DNA of 64,000 nt from Paralichthys olivaceus (GCF_024713975.1 NC_091114.1:6358001-6422000); one strand, 5' to 3'. Shown: positions 19,040 to 30,618, numbered from the stretch's first letter. The notes: a model not told the origin generated them from the sequence alone. A program made the numbers and translations.

Positions 19040-22000
19040 ATGCGACTCCAGCCTTCGTTCGCTAACCACGCTGCCTGTGTGAAAATGGCCGTCCTGCTAC
19101 AATTCACCGGGCTCCAACTCGACTCTCCGTCGGTCGCGCTGTGCGCGAGCGCCGCTTCTTTCACCGTGGGAACCCGGGACAGCGGCGGACTCGAGATCCA
19201 CTGTGGAGAGGCGGAGGTGAGGGTCACCGTGCAGCGGAGGCTCCTCGAGGAGAGACGGGTCCCGTTCAGACGCGAGCACCTTCGACTCGGGCCGAAGGCG
19301 ACGCGGGGACAGGAGGCGTCGTGTGGACCGCGGGGACTCATGTCCGGCGACGCAGCGGTCATCTCCGCGGGGCTGCAGGACTGTGGGGCCCAGTCCAGAG
19401 TAAGAGGAAGCCGCAGAGCCAAAGTCTGAGCACTCTGCAAAAACACAGTGTGCTTATAAAGCACGTTTCCTTCACCGGATTCAAGGCGCTGCACTGCCAC
19501 ATGAAATACAACAACAGATACCACATTCAAAGACCGTTTCAAATCTGAGAGCACAGTTTACAAGAACTTTCAAACTAAATAAAAGAGAAGTACAAAAGAG
19601 ATTTTAAAACAAAAAGAGTCAACGAAATAAAAAGGATAAATTGATACAAACATTTTTAAATCATTTGAAACAGAGAAATAATTCAAGTAAAATGGAAGTG
19701 AGAAAATATTGAAATTGAATAAAATGTAATATGACATGGCATGACTTTGCAAAATGGCTTCATTAAAGGGGTAGTTCACCGAAAAATAAAAATTCACTCA
19801 CCACTATGCCTATGGAGGGGTGGGAGAAGTGTTTGTGTCCACAAAACACTTGAGGAGTCTCAGGGGTAAACAAGCTCTGACATTTGAATTAAAAACTCAA
19901 CGTGTCATTTCCACCATGTTCCAGCCTCAGATATTCTTCTCTAGAGCTGCGTTCACGCGTGGTTTACAGTGGACATCTAGGCTGAAAACATGGTGGGAAT
20001 TACAACTCAAATTGTAATATTCCATGCATTCATTTAGTTATTGCTTATTTTGAGTATGACATTATTTAGGTAAAGGTAATTAGACAATGCTAGTGGCAAT
20101 GTCTTTGCTACTTTCCAGGTTCATGGTGAGTGGCTTGTGTATTCCAACACGCTCTTTCTATTTCCTGCTGTGATTTCGACCTCTTCAGGCAGTGTAATAG
20201 TTAGAGCAGCAACGACCGTCGTACCTGTTGAGTGCCATTATAACAGGTGAGGTTGATGCAATATTGTTTATGTGCAGTGGAAACTTTTCTTAATTCAGAC
20301 TCATGCTGTCCCATTTCATTGGCACACCTGTATTCTTATTCATTCAAAACCCACATTACCATCCACTTTTACCCCCGTTCTATGGTCGCTCTCCTTCACA
20401 CTGGCTGTCAATCAAGGTCTTCGATATGTCACACACTAATAATTCTGAAGAGTTCCGAAGGTTTTTTGGGGTAAGGAATGTGTTGAGAAATGAAATATAT
20501 AAAAATAATAATTTAAATTAAAAAATAATCATACAACATCTTGTATCAGGGCTCCAGACTAAATTGCTGCTTCTGCTCTGATCCTGAATCAACGTTGTCC
20601 CTGGTTTTACAGTGTTGGTCTGTTTCCAATGCACTCTGGAGCCCTGAAGCAATCATAATATTGTACATTTCTCTCAAAATCCCACAGTGTTTCTGGGCTT
20701 ATTTCATGGCACACCAGTGTGCACACCATTTGAGAACTACTGGATCTGAGCAATGTTGGTTGTAATAAGCTGCCATCAGCACTTTAACTCTATAACCCAT
20801 GCCTCGTTTTTTTGTCAGCGCAGAAAGCAGACAGTGAATGCAGATGCATTAACTCCAACCTGGCAACCCATGACATCCACTATCGGTGTATTTGGCCTTC
20901 TGCACTTCTCCCTACGTACCATGGCAGGTGAAAACTCACTCTCAATTTTGACTGTATCAGTGGAAGATTTCTCTGTCAACAGTATGTGTCAATATTTCTT
21001 TCTAAATAATATGAAATTGAAACAGAATTTTAAAACAAGTGATGTCCTCATACAGATGACTGCACCTCTCTACGTAATACCTCAGTGTACCAGCAGGGGG
21101 AAGCAGTGTTTTTGGAGGCCAGCGTGGAGGCGCCGCTGCACCCTCCACTTACTGTATATGTGGACTACTGTGTTGCTACACTGAAGCCTGACCCTCTCTC
21201 CTCGCCAAGCTACAAGTTTATCACCAAATATGGGTCAGTCGGACCTTCTGACTCAAACATTCTATGCATTTGTGGCTGGTTCAAAGTATTAAACTCAACA
21301 CAGAATGGTACTCTGTAGAGTGCATAAAGGCCCAGCAGTCCCCTTAGGATATAATTTGTAACTTCATGAATTTTAAATTGGATCTGCACCAATTTCCTCA
21401 AATATCAGTCCCCTAAAACTTTTTTATTTTACGTCAAGATCCATGAATTACAATAAATTATTGTAAATATTGTGATATCTCGTAATGTTAAAGGAAGTGG
21501 GGAAAAAACTGGATCCTCACCCTGATCCAGATTTGCACCAAAATGTAATGGGTTCTCCCCTGACCCACCAAGGCAATCCCTCCTGTAGTTTTTGTGCAGT
21601 GCTGCTAAATAACAGATAAATACACAATTGCCGATGAGAACATAATCTTTTTGGCGGAGGTAACAAAAGTGTTTCATATTGCAAAGTGTTCAGCCCAAGA
21701 ATTCAAATGTGACATTGAGTCTATTGAGTGGATCCTCAGCCAGGTTGGGTCATCTTTCAGTGTTTGGGACCGGGTTGGAAGCAAAGCTCTGTTGGAATCA
21801 TCATGTCTAAATTAGATGTGTTTCTTCATCATTCCAGATGTCTTGTAGACAGTGTATTACCAGGGTCTTCATCTAAATTCCACCTGCGGGAGCAAGAAAA
21901 CAGGTTGTGCTTCAGTGTCCAGGCCTTCCACTTCAAGCAGGATTCTGGGGAACAGGTAACAACACCTCATTGGGCAGTTGCTGTGTAATTACTTTCCGAA

Positions 22001-23208
22001 TGACAATGGTTTAACTATTTTAGCACAAAGATACTATTTGTGGAATTCATCTCTCTTATTTTTGAATTCATCCTATAGCAAGTGTTTTTCATTTGCATTA
22101 TAATAAATCGTGCACAAGTGTATTCATCACATTGCTGAAATCAATCCTGGATCAAATGCACTTTTATTCATTTGGCTTTGTTCTTCAAGATGTTCATCAG
22201 CTGCCACCTGAGGGCCACTCCGAAACAAAACTCCCAGAGCCACCTTAACAAAGCCTGCTACTTCCATAGGCCCTCATTCAGGTTAGGCTGCATCTAGCGG
22301 AGTTCAATGTTGAATCAGTTCGTCATTGGTCTGAACTAGTGCTGCACGATTGGACCAACTTGGACCAAACAAACACTTTAAAGGCTAATTATCACTGGAG
22401 TAGTCACAATAGACAGGCTTGAAAATACTCACTGGCCTCGCAACATAATTACGCTACATACAACCCGTAATGCATAATGTGAGCTCCATTGTTGTAGTGA
22501 ACTTATTATTGTCTGTACTAATCCTGTCTTATATTGGAGTCACTGCAGTGTGCACTGTCTCCAGAGCAGTAGAGAACTGTCATCATGGTTTTTGTTCATT
22601 CGGTTTAGTCACCTGGCAAAAATACTTTGACCTCATACGTCTTATGATGAAATATACCTTAAATAATCAGTGAGCTGTGCATTTTCTTTGAGAACCAAGC
22701 ACTGTTATTCAAAACACCATTTATTATATTGTCATTGCAATACCGTCCACAATAATCGCAATATGTCTTTTCATATCAAATTGTGCAGCACTAGTTTTAT
22801 CTTAATGCGTATAAAGGCATCACAGTATTATTCGGATGTTCCTCTGTCACTCAGGTGGCGTGCCACAGAGGGGGACCATGCTCTGTGCGAATGCTGTGAC
22901 TCTGAGGACTGCTTGAGACCCACTGGAGTGGGGAATACTGGCGACACTGTCCACAAGACTTCACCCCATAAAGGTTTTCCTATGAACTTTACAGGTTTTT
23001 TAGGTTACTTTTACCAGTTGTACTGAATGCAGATGGTAGCCATAGCAACCTTTATGGATGTGAAGCACATGCAGTTATATGGTCTCTAAACTAGTTGTGT
23101 GTGTGTGTATGTTTGACAGAAACAACGCATGAGGCGGACACAACAGTCGGACCTCTTCACACCCTGCCATCCTCCCATTGGACTGGTCATCTGTCAGTCA
23201 GTCACTGA
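19040..23208 (+). CDS. zp3: Zona pellucida glycoprotein 3 (ZP3)-family egg-coat protein, copy A
   Basis: Secreted filament-forming protein of the egg envelope. Eight coding exons: 19040-19399, 20119-20246, 20824-20927, 21056-21233, 21838-21955, 22190-22281, 22855-22973 and 23120-23208. Phases agree throughout, giving 395 residues. ZP-N: LEIHCGEAEVRVTV, CGPRG, LQDCG, WLVYSNTL, VPVECHYNR. ZP-C: VYVDYCVATLKPDP, CLVDSVLPGSSSKF, CFSVQAFHF, MFISCHLRATP, NKACYF, CECCDSEDC. The cysteine pattern and order match ZP3. The tail EADTTVGPL matches the external hydrophobic patch of ZP3, but the protein stops 18 residues later with no membrane anchor, and no dibasic furin site precedes the patch. The signal peptide is weak (MAVLLQFTGLQL from an internal Met at 19085), so an unseen upstream exon is possible. 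NTS in exon 4 is an N-glycosylation site. Confidence 0.9.
19764..20030 (+). mobile_element. DNA-transposon-like repeat end in ZP3 intron 1 (copy A)
   Basis: ATTAAAGGGGTAGTTCACC followed by AATTCACTCACCACTATGCC is a common fish DNA-transposon terminus. The matching opposite end is not seen; the right limit given is approximate. Also at about 34482-34745. Confidence 0.4.
21365..21662 (+). mobile_element. LINE-tail-like interspersed repeat in ZP3 intron 4 (copy A)
   Basis: Contains GGATCCTCACCCTGATCCAG, TTTGCACCAAAATGTAATGG and ends TTGGCGGAGGTAAC, a sequence often found in fish introns and probably a non-LTR retrotransposon tail. A short reverse fragment (TACCTCCGCCAAGG) lies near 15387. Counterpart at 36083-36380. 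Confidence 0.5.
22335..22795 (+). mobile_element. hAT-like MITE in ZP3 intron 6 (copy A)
   Basis: About 460 bp bounded by inverted ends ACTAGTGCTGCACGATT and AAATTGTGCAGCACTAGT (about 16 of 17 matching). No clear 8-bp target duplication remains, so it is old. No coding capacity. The same element is at 37053-37514, so it was in place before the duplication. Confidence 0.65.
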
Positions 23209-24055
23209 AGAGCATTTTTCCAACTTGACTATTAGGTGGGTACAGGGACTGCTGAGAGCTGGGGAGTTGACCAATAAAGCATTTATCACATATTGTTTTT
23301 CTTGTTTCTAATCCCTCAGAGAAAATGCAAAGCTCAAAGGCATGAATAGCCTACTACTGCGTTGGCTCTACAGATTTATACTCCTTCTAAACACATTTAA
23401 AGCCCCTTCATGTGAGGATTTATTTTCTGATTACTCTGAACCCTTGGAGGCCGTTTACAGCAGTGATTTGCTTTAACAGTATATGTTGGATTATATGCAG
23501 AAGAAATGAAAAGGCAAACATTGGCACATGATGTGTTCATTATCTCGCTGTCAGCTAAAAGTTACAACCCAAATTTGTTTCTTTAAACCACATGTAACTT
23601 GTGTCTATATGTAGTAAAACAATTCCATGTGTATGCCAGCAGAGTGCGCTAGTGCTGCTCCTTTTTGACTGAGCAGAAGATGCCTATTTTGAGAAAGCTT
23701 TATTTAGCCCCAAGAGGAATAAACAAACCAATTTTTACTACCATGATTACATTTTTCTATAAAATACTAGAAACATTCCAAGCTGCCACGGTCTGGGTTT
23801 TTATTTAGTTGGCTCAGCGTGTCTGTGAGCTGACTTGATAGAAATCCTGTTTGTAAATATGTCTCTCATCAGACTGACAAGTAGTAGTTTCAGCCTGACT
23901 GAAGAATGAGTAGTATTTCTTTCAGCCATTAAAATTAATAGCCAAGAAAACAAACCCATGAGGAATTTCCACAAAAAGGCTGAAGCACCACAATGGACCT
24001 TAAAATATCTCAGAGGCAACAAGCGATCTAGAATAAACAGACATCAGGGTAAGAA
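23209..24055 (+). other. ZP3 copy A 3' flank, right end of unit A
   Basis: Downstream of the ZP3 stop. AATAAA in ACCAATAAAGCA (23271-23276) is a likely poly(A) signal, 60 bases after the stop. The rest is non-coding and ends at the duplication border. Confidence 0.55.
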
Positions 24056-25079
24056 ATTGTAACTAAAGCTAACTTTCTACTCCTGTGAGAAAAAAACTAT
24101 TGAATGTATCAGACTGATACGCAAATTTAGCAGGTTCACCTGAATGTCATTTTTCCATTATTGTGAATAAAAACACATGATTTACCACCGTAGCAAACCC
24201 ACACAAAAGCCATGACTTGAATTATGAAAAGTAATTTAAAAAAAGAAAAGTTAAAGGAGATAATATTCCTGTTGTATGCTGTATGCTGTGATTGTGCTTT
24301 GGGAAACATTGAAGGATTCATGCTCAGACTGCCATCGCTTGTTTATTGAATCTGCTAAAATAAGTAATTCATCCATACAAGTTAACAACACCACAAATGA
24401 GTGAATGATCTTTTAGTTCCTTTAAAAGTGTAAATAGTTACCACAAGATAAAACTAAAAACAAAGAACCCCTTCATTCTGAGGGAGCAAATAAAAAGACT
24501 GCTCAATTTCAAGAGAAAAAATCTCAACAACATATACATGACATGACATATACACTTTATCTTTTCCTACATTGGATGTCAGAGGAACAGGAACAGATTT
24601 TTAAATTCTGATTTTATGGCATATTGTACCAAAAGAGTTTCTGCTCGATAAAGATGATACCACACACAGACTTAGTCATGTTTTAAAGAGAGACAATACA
24701 ATACATGGACATATTTAACATCAGGATTGTCATAGAAACAAAAAATAGCATCTCACATTAAATTTGATAAAAGAAAAACCAACAATTTCTTTCTTGGATT
24801 ATTTGCATGGATGTTTTTAGAGGCAACACATAAAATTAAGTTTAGATGTTACTTAATTTGGTACGTTTCTGAACATGTGCTCCTAGAATGTACGCAGACT
24901 GTCAAAGTATTTCAGTGTGCTCATCAACAGGGTTAAAGCAGATTACTTTGTTAAAAACATATTTTTTTAAAACCTCAGATAAAGGTCAACATGAATTGAT
25001 CAAAAATATCCATGACAAGATAATGAATCAGTGTAATGAGGAGAACGTGCACTTCTCTACCCAGATCGCTTGTTGTCTC
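24056..25079 (-). other. Non-duplicated spacer: 3' flank of VLIG copy B
   Basis: Lies between unit A and VLIG copy B and is absent after unit B. At about 24281-24350 it is related to 8388-8465, the flank of copy A, at roughly 80%. TTTATT at 24342-24347 reads as AATAAA on the minus strand and could end the copy B transcript. No gene seen. Confidence 0.5.
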
Positions 25080-28000
25080 TCATTTCATGTTAAATGTCTC
25101 TGTGAGACTCTTTTCTGCCTGCGGACGTTTGATATCTTTCCACGTTGAAGGAATATCAGCAGGCTTTGCACCATGTTCGTCTGCAAACTCATCGTTGAAC
25201 TTTGCCATTACATATTTCCAGTAGTCTGATGCCTGATAGCTTCCATCTGGAGGAATTTTCCAGTCTTTGAAAATTTCTCTGTAATTTTTGTAAGGGTGCA
25301 ATTTACCTTTTGTAGCATCACAGCGAAAAAGGATGTCACTCACCACAGATGACGAGCAAATGTCAGTGACTAGTTTTTTGGTGTCTTCCCACCTGTATCC
25401 ATTCAGACCCTGTGGCCTATGCAGTTGAGCCGTATGCTCAGAATGGTCACCACCTCCTGACACACAGGCCACTGCACAGAAAGGACACTGTTTACCACAT
25501 CCAATCACACTTGTGAAGAGCTCATTCTGGGGCTTGGCATCAAGGTGTTTAAGTATCTTCTCGATGTCTCTTTCTTTAAACTCTTTCCTCAGAGCTTGTT
25601 CCATTTCATCCACAAACTGTGTGAACCAGTCAGCAAACTGTTCCTGGTTTGCTTTGTTCAGGATCATGAAAGCACCAAGTGCATCCTGGGAAATGACCAG
25701 TTTCTCACCAAGTTCCTGACAGAAGTTGTTAATGAATGTTTTCAAGTCAGCACTTGTTTTCTTTTTGGCCTGGTAGATTGCATCCTTTATGCTGCTGCTA
25801 CTTGAGTCAAGATGCTGTTCCACTAGCTCAAACAGCTTAGAACCATTTGAGAAGTGTTTCACTATTTGTTCGTGTATCCATTCCTTTACATAGCTCTCAT
25901 ATGAGCGGATATACCTTACATACTCCCTAAAGCTATCCTTTGAGAGCAAATCCAGTAAAATTTCATACTGGGAGTAGACTCTTGCATTGAACTGCGATTG
26001 TTTCTTCATTTCACCAATGATATGAGGACCCAGTTTACTGTAGACAAAGTTCTCAACTGCCGGCTTCAAACATTGTTTGGTGAATTCTTCTGCCTTCTTC
26101 TGGGACTGGTCTCGTTGATGGAACACATCTTTAAAACCATCACAAAACTTTTTTTTGTTTTTGTTCAGGCATACATAAGGGTCATTCTCGCGTAGGAAAT
26201 CATCGTGCATGATCTGGAAGTGTCTGGCTGCAATGCCACAGATGTGCTGTTTTAGAGAAACTTCAAATTCAATGCCTATGGTTATATCCTGATTCTTTTG
26301 CAGCCTCTCATCAATTATGCGAAGGATCTCCTGGATGTAAGCATCAGAGTAGTTTTTAGTTGTTTTTGTATCTGCTTCAGGTTTTTCTGTTTTGACTTTT
26401 TCCATCACATACTGAGTGCATTCAGCTATGATGTTGTCAGCGGTATTCTGCACCCTGATTGTGGGATCTTGAAAGGGTAAGTAATCGCTCATCGTCTTTT
26501 TAACTCTTTCCATCTTTCCTTTGGCTTCATATTTGAAAGGCGTTCTGCCACAATCTTGCAGTCTTCTTTGACTCAGCAATTCACAAGCATGACTCCCTTT
26601 GGATGAGAGATTTAGTCTTAGGTAGTGGGAGACACTGGTGAAGACATTTGTTGGCTCTTGTTTGGAAAAAGACAGTTTCTGTACTGTTTCATTCCACATC
26701 TTATCAAATTCTTGGTTCAGTTTTTCATCTCTCATCTGGACTTTTGTCTGTCGACATTTATCGATCAGTGCACACACTGCTTTTTCAATTTCTTTTGCGT
26801 GATTTTCCTTGATTTTCTGAACTTCTGTCCGTCCCTGTTTGATTTCAGCCGCTGCTGTGAGTTGGCTATACACAGAGTTCTGCATGTCTTTTCGAAGAGT
26901 CTTTGCACTGTTTGCGAATTCCTCTTTGTATCCTTCTACCAGATGGACATTGCCGTCTTTTTGCTTGAAATAGTTTTTCAGTTTTTCAAGGAGCTCTTTC
27001 TCCAATTCCATCAGCTTTGTGGAGACTTCACTTTTCAAACTCAAGATGAGTTCTTTTAAGCCAACTCTTTGAAATTTGGAAGCAGCTGTTCCTAAATTTG
27101 AAATGGTTGTTTCAGCATATGTAATCCACTTGTATATGGATTCTTTGAAGTCCCATTCCCAGTTGTTGAATTCTGTGCATAGCCTCATGTATGCATCAGC
27201 CACGAGACTGTTTCTGAAGCTGAAGATGAAGTTTTCATGCTTGACTGCTTTCCACAGGCTTGACATCCACTCTTTAAACTTCAAGATGTCATTAGCAGAG
27301 GACTCACACTTTCCTAGTATTTGGGTGATGTTTTTCTTGAGCTGATATACAGCTTCGCTGTACCCTGCATTGACTGGTGCCATTGGTGGGTTTCCATTCC
27401 AGAGTCCAGGAATGTACCAGTTCCCAGTTTCTGGATTGTACTCCATGACATCAGTGAAGCACTTGTTCTTTTCTTTCTTCTCCATTTTGGCCGCTGCCTG
27501 CGTCATCTCGTTTAACTGTTCCAAGAGCAGTTTCCTCTCTCGTAGGGTGTTCTCATTGGCTGCAACATCTGACACATTCTGGTGAACAAACTGACATTTA
27601 GGCTTTTTGCCCACCTCTTTCATCCTGAGAAACGCATGCACAACTATTTGGAGGATGTCCTTCATTTGTGTTGAATTCTCCATTGCAATATTGATAATGG
27701 TGATATCACTCAGCCCCACAACAAGTGTTGCCAACTCATTGTCATGCTCATGGCTATCATCCAGTTGTGCAAGCTCTGGTGACTTTAAGCCCTCAGTGTC
27801 AATGATAACCATGAAGTCACAGTTGAGGACTTCTCTGACATCTTCACTGATTCTGATGAGCAACATAAAAGCACCTCGGGTGCATCGACCACTGCTGACT
27901 GCAAACTGCACTCCAAACATAGTGTTAAGAAGAGTGGACTTTCCTGTGCTCTGAACTCCAAGAACCGTGACCACTAGTATCTTGTTCTTTGGAGACACCA

Positions 28001-29789
28001 GTTCATTGAGCTGAGAGAGAACATCACTCACCCATGTGAGAGGTATGTTGGATGCATCTCCATCTACAAGCTCAAGGGGAAATCCATCAAGCAACAATCC
28101 TGCACAGATTTTGGGCAGATGCTGTAGTTGTTTACGCGACAGATCGTGCTCTGGAAGGGAAAGTGAAGCTTCATAAATCTGACCCATTTCACGGAAGAAG
28201 TGTTCAGTTCCCAGTGAGCTGTTGGAGAGCTCTTTATCAATGACTTTGATGGCCTCTTTGTTCTCAGCATCTTTGCAGTTTTCTTTGTACTCCTTCCTGA
28301 GGCCAGACAGTTTTTCTCGAGACAGGTTATCAAGGTTCATTCGCATCCATTTCAGGAAATAACGTCTCTCAATGCCTGGACTTGATATCGCATTGATGAA
28401 GCATGTCATGGCATCTGATATGTTTTTAGAGCTCTGTTTCTCCCGAAGTTCTTCTTTCTTTTTCTGAAGCCCTCCTTTGTATATTTCTATGTCTTCAGAT
28501 CCCTGATTTTTAAGCCGAAATTCTTCCTTCTCTAAAATTGTCAATTCCTTCCATATTTCGCCATGCAAGGGAAGCTGATTGGTTTTGTATTCAAGGGTGT
28601 TCTGAATTTTTGATGTTATGGCATCTGCATTTTCCTTGGCAGTCTGAAACTCTGGACAGTCTTCATCAACCAAGATTCCCAATTCATGGGCAATGTCAGC
28701 CATCTTCTCAATGCACATCTTCTTCTTTGTGTTCTCAATAACACTGTTGACCATTGTCCGCAGATCGTTGACAAAGTCTGCATAATTTTTCTGCTTGGTC
28801 TTTGTAATGATGTTTTTAGTCAAGCCCAGCTTTGTTGCTACTGTTTTTAGAGCATCCATCCTAAAGCATTTGCTTTGTTGGTTACCGACCAAAAACATCT
28901 TCGCCTTGTGGTGGAGGTTGGTTAGCAGCTTGCACTCAGGGTCCAAATTGTCAAAGAACACAAACACTGCTGCAGATGTCTGACACAAGAAAGAAAACTG
29001 AGTTTCAAATGAAGCAATGTCCCCACGAAGGTTAGCTACAGCTACTGGCTCACTGAATATATCAATGGTTTTTTTGCCACAAGGAAGGTACCAAGTAATT
29101 TCAGTCAGTCCATTGGATATTCTTCTTGGGGTGTTACCACACTTCATATCATGGTGAGTAAAATAGTCATGGTACTCTTCAGAATTGCTCAAAAGCTTAT
29201 TGAGAATCTCTGACTTGGACATGGAACATTCCCCCAGTCTCACAAAAGATATCATTGGAAGTTCAGAGAGAACAATTCTTTCTTCAGTAAAGCCTTTGGA
29301 TTGTAAAAGTGACTGAGGTCTGTAGGTTTTAACAATGTCTCTCATGGCCCAAAGCATGAGTTTGCACTGCTTTGTGTCACAATCTGGAAGCAGGAGAGGC
29401 ACAGAAAACTGACACATGGACATTTTGAGGGCCATTTCCTGTTGCACAAAAGCATCAGAACACAGGAAGAGAGCAGTGATTACGTCAAGGGGGTTTACCA
29501 TTTCACCTGAGTCTGGAATGTCACTCTGATTGTCAAAGTCAAATTCAGTCATTTCTGTTGCTCCTTCATTGGATGATTCACATTCTGATTGTATAGTTCT
29601 CGCTGTCACATTAACCATCATTAGTTTCTTGAAGAAGTACCATGGAAGATCTGAGTTGCACTTGACAGTTTCATCAGTGATTGCCTTCAGGTCAATCTGA
29701 AGTATTTCACTCAGTGATAGCTTCTTTGTGTAGTGCTGCTCCAAGCCCAGATCCTCCAACAAGCTCTGCAGTTGTCTCTCTGTGGGCAT
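25080..29789 (-). CDS. Very large interferon-inducible GTPase-like protein (VLIG family), copy B
   Basis: 1569 codons in one exon, near-identical to copy A until about residue 1479. The P-loop GVQSTGKS (611-618) and DTEGL (664-668) are intact. Two residues (Cys-Glu) are inserted near residue 822 relative to A. The last part differs clearly: DILFRCDATKGKLHPYKNYR runs straight into the WKIPPDGSYQ module, without copy A's additional 40 residues, and the final 60 residues are only about 80% identical. Both copies look functional. The start choice and possible upstream exon are as for copy A. Confidence 0.92.
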   Translation of the reverse strand: MPTERQLQSLLEDLGLEQHYTKKLSLSEILQIDLKAITDETVKCNSDLPWYFFKKLMMVNVTARTIQSECESSNEGATEMTEFDFDNQSDIPDSGEMVNPLDVITALFLCSDAFVQQEMALKMSMCQFSVPLLLPDCDTKQCKLMLWAMRDIVKTYRPQSLLQSKGFTEERIVLSELPMISFVRLGECSMSKSEILNKLLSNSEEYHDYFTHHDMKCGNTPRRISNGLTEITWYLPCGKKTIDIFSEPVAVANLRGDIASFETQFSFLCQTSAAVFVFFDNLDPECKLLTNLHHKAKMFLVGNQQSKCFRMDALKTVATKLGLTKNIITKTKQKNYADFVNDLRTMVNSVIENTKKKMCIEKMADIAHELGILVDEDCPEFQTAKENADAITSKIQNTLEYKTNQLPLHGEIWKELTILEKEEFRLKNQGSEDIEIYKGGLQKKKEELREKQSSKNISDAMTCFINAISSPGIERRYFLKWMRMNLDNLSREKLSGLRKEYKENCKDAENKEAIKVIDKELSNSSLGTEHFFREMGQIYEASLSLPEHDLSRKQLQHLPKICAGLLLDGFPLELVDGDASNIPLTWVSDVLSQLNELVSPKNKILVVTVLGVQSTGKSTLLNTMFGVQFAVSSGRCTRGAFMLLIRISEDVREVLNCDFMVIIDTEGLKSPELAQLDDSHEHDNELATLVVGLSDITIINIAMENSTQMKDILQIVVHAFLRMKEVGKKPKCQFVHQNVSDVAANENTLRERKLLLEQLNEMTQAAAKMEKKEKNKCFTDVMEYNPETGNWYIPGLWNGNPPMAPVNAGYSEAVYQLKKNITQILGKCESSANDILKFKEWMSSLWKAVKHENFIFSFRNSLVADAYMRLCTEFNNWEWDFKESIYKWITYAETTISNLGTAASKFQRVGLKELILSLKSEVSTKLMELEKELLEKLKNYFKQKDGNVHLVEGYKEEFANSAKTLRKDMQNSVYSQLTAAAEIKQGRTEVQKIKENHAKEIEKAVCALIDKCRQTKVQMRDEKLNQEFDKMWNETVQKLSFSKQEPTNVFTSVSHYLRLNLSSKGSHACELLSQRRLQDCGRTPFKYEAKGKMERVKKTMSDYLPFQDPTIRVQNTADNIIAECTQYVMEKVKTEKPEADTKTTKNYSDAYIQEILRIIDERLQKNQDITIGIEFEVSLKQHICGIAARHFQIMHDDFLRENDPYVCLNKNKKKFCDGFKDVFHQRDQSQKKAEEFTKQCLKPAVENFVYSKLGPHIIGEMKKQSQFNARVYSQYEILLDLLSKDSFREYVRYIRSYESYVKEWIHEQIVKHFSNGSKLFELVEQHLDSSSSSIKDAIYQAKKKTSADLKTFINNFCQELGEKLVISQDALGAFMILNKANQEQFADWFTQFVDEMEQALRKEFKERDIEKILKHLDAKPQNELFTSVIGCGKQCPFCAVACVSGGGDHSEHTAQLHRPQGLNGYRWEDTKKLVTDICSSSVVSDILFRCDATKGKLHPYKNYREIFKDWKIPPDGSYQASDYWKYVMAKFNDEFADEHGAKPADIPSTWKDIKRPQAEKSLTETFNMK

Positions 29790-30052
29790 GAAAGCAGTTA
29801 TTATTCAACCAATAATTAAAATGGCAATGGTATTCGGGTCATTCCTATAACTAGAGTTCTCTCAGAGAGCACATACCTCCGCCAAGGCTAATGCTCTTTC
29901 TTGTCGTGTTAAAGAGAGTGAAAATCTGGCTTGTGCATTTGGGAGGTTTGTATGATATGTGTTAAATAATTCATTATGTATATATGTCAAAAAAGGACAA
30001 AAAACTTGAAACCACTCTTGAAAAATGTTTTCCACCCCTTTGCTGGAGCACC

Positions 30053-30349
30053 TTTTAAAGGTACAGTGTGTAGAATTTTGTGATATCTACTGTTGAAGTT
30101 GCATGTTGCAGCTGAACACCCCTCACCTCACCCTCCTCATCCAAACATGAAAAAGAACCTGTGGTAGCCTTTTATTGTCATAAAAACTCAAAAGGTGTTT
30201 AGTTTGACCAGTCTCGACTTATGTAAAAAAAACATGGTGTCTTCGATGTAAATAGGAAGTATTTGAATATAAAGGGCCTTTTCTGGGGTAAAGAAAACTA
30301 CAATTCATATAATTTAGATGAAACGAACTAGTTAAAACATCATCAAGAC
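30053..30349 (+). mobile_element. Short non-autonomous DNA-transposon-like repeat (copy B)
   Basis: Counterpart of 15565-15860, with a few substitutions. Confidence 0.6.
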
Positions 30350-30370
30350 CCCTACCACCCAAACCATAAA

Positions 30371-30520
30371 CTGTTCTGTCTGCTGCCATCTGGCCACCGG
30401 TACCTCAGCATCCGGGCCCGCACCTCCAGGCTCAGGGACAGTTTCCTCCCCCATTTTTATGTCTTTCTTGCCAAGATTGGAACAAGTAGATCAATACCAA
30501 ACACATTTCTGTACACTTGA
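30371..30520 (+). mobile_element. LINE fragment, C-terminal end of reverse-transcriptase ORF (copy B)
   Basis: Counterpart of 15883-16032, encoding LLPSGHRYLSIRARTS and ending in TGA. Confidence 0.6.
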
Positions 30521-30560
30521 TTGGCTGCAATTGACCTTGAGGGCAGTTGGAGTTTATATA

Positions 30561-30618
30561 GCTAAAAGAATAATCTAGACCTAAAAGAATAATCTAGACC
30601 TAAAAGAATAATTTACAC
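30561..30618 (+). repeat. 19-bp tandem repeat, three copies
   Basis: CTAAAAGAATAATCTAGAC units; four in unit A. Confidence 0.85.

Larger units (their letters stand above)
10861..24055. repeat. Segmental duplication, unit A (VLIG + ZP3)
   Basis: About 13.2 kb matching 25341-38772 at very high identity by eye, including genes, introns, promoters and old repeats. The right border is sharp: both copies share CATCAGGGTAAGAA and diverge at 24056 and 38773. The left border lies within VLIG coding sequence, where identity falls abruptly but homology continues to about 10461. Confidence 0.9.

Noticed and set aside
18577-19554. 325-codon open frame on the minus strand (and 322 codons at 33306-34274)
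   Set aside because: It runs antisense through ZP3 exon 1 into the minisatellite, which has no stops on that strand. The repeated His/Ser/Phe/Ile/Pro text is a product of the tandem DNA repeat.
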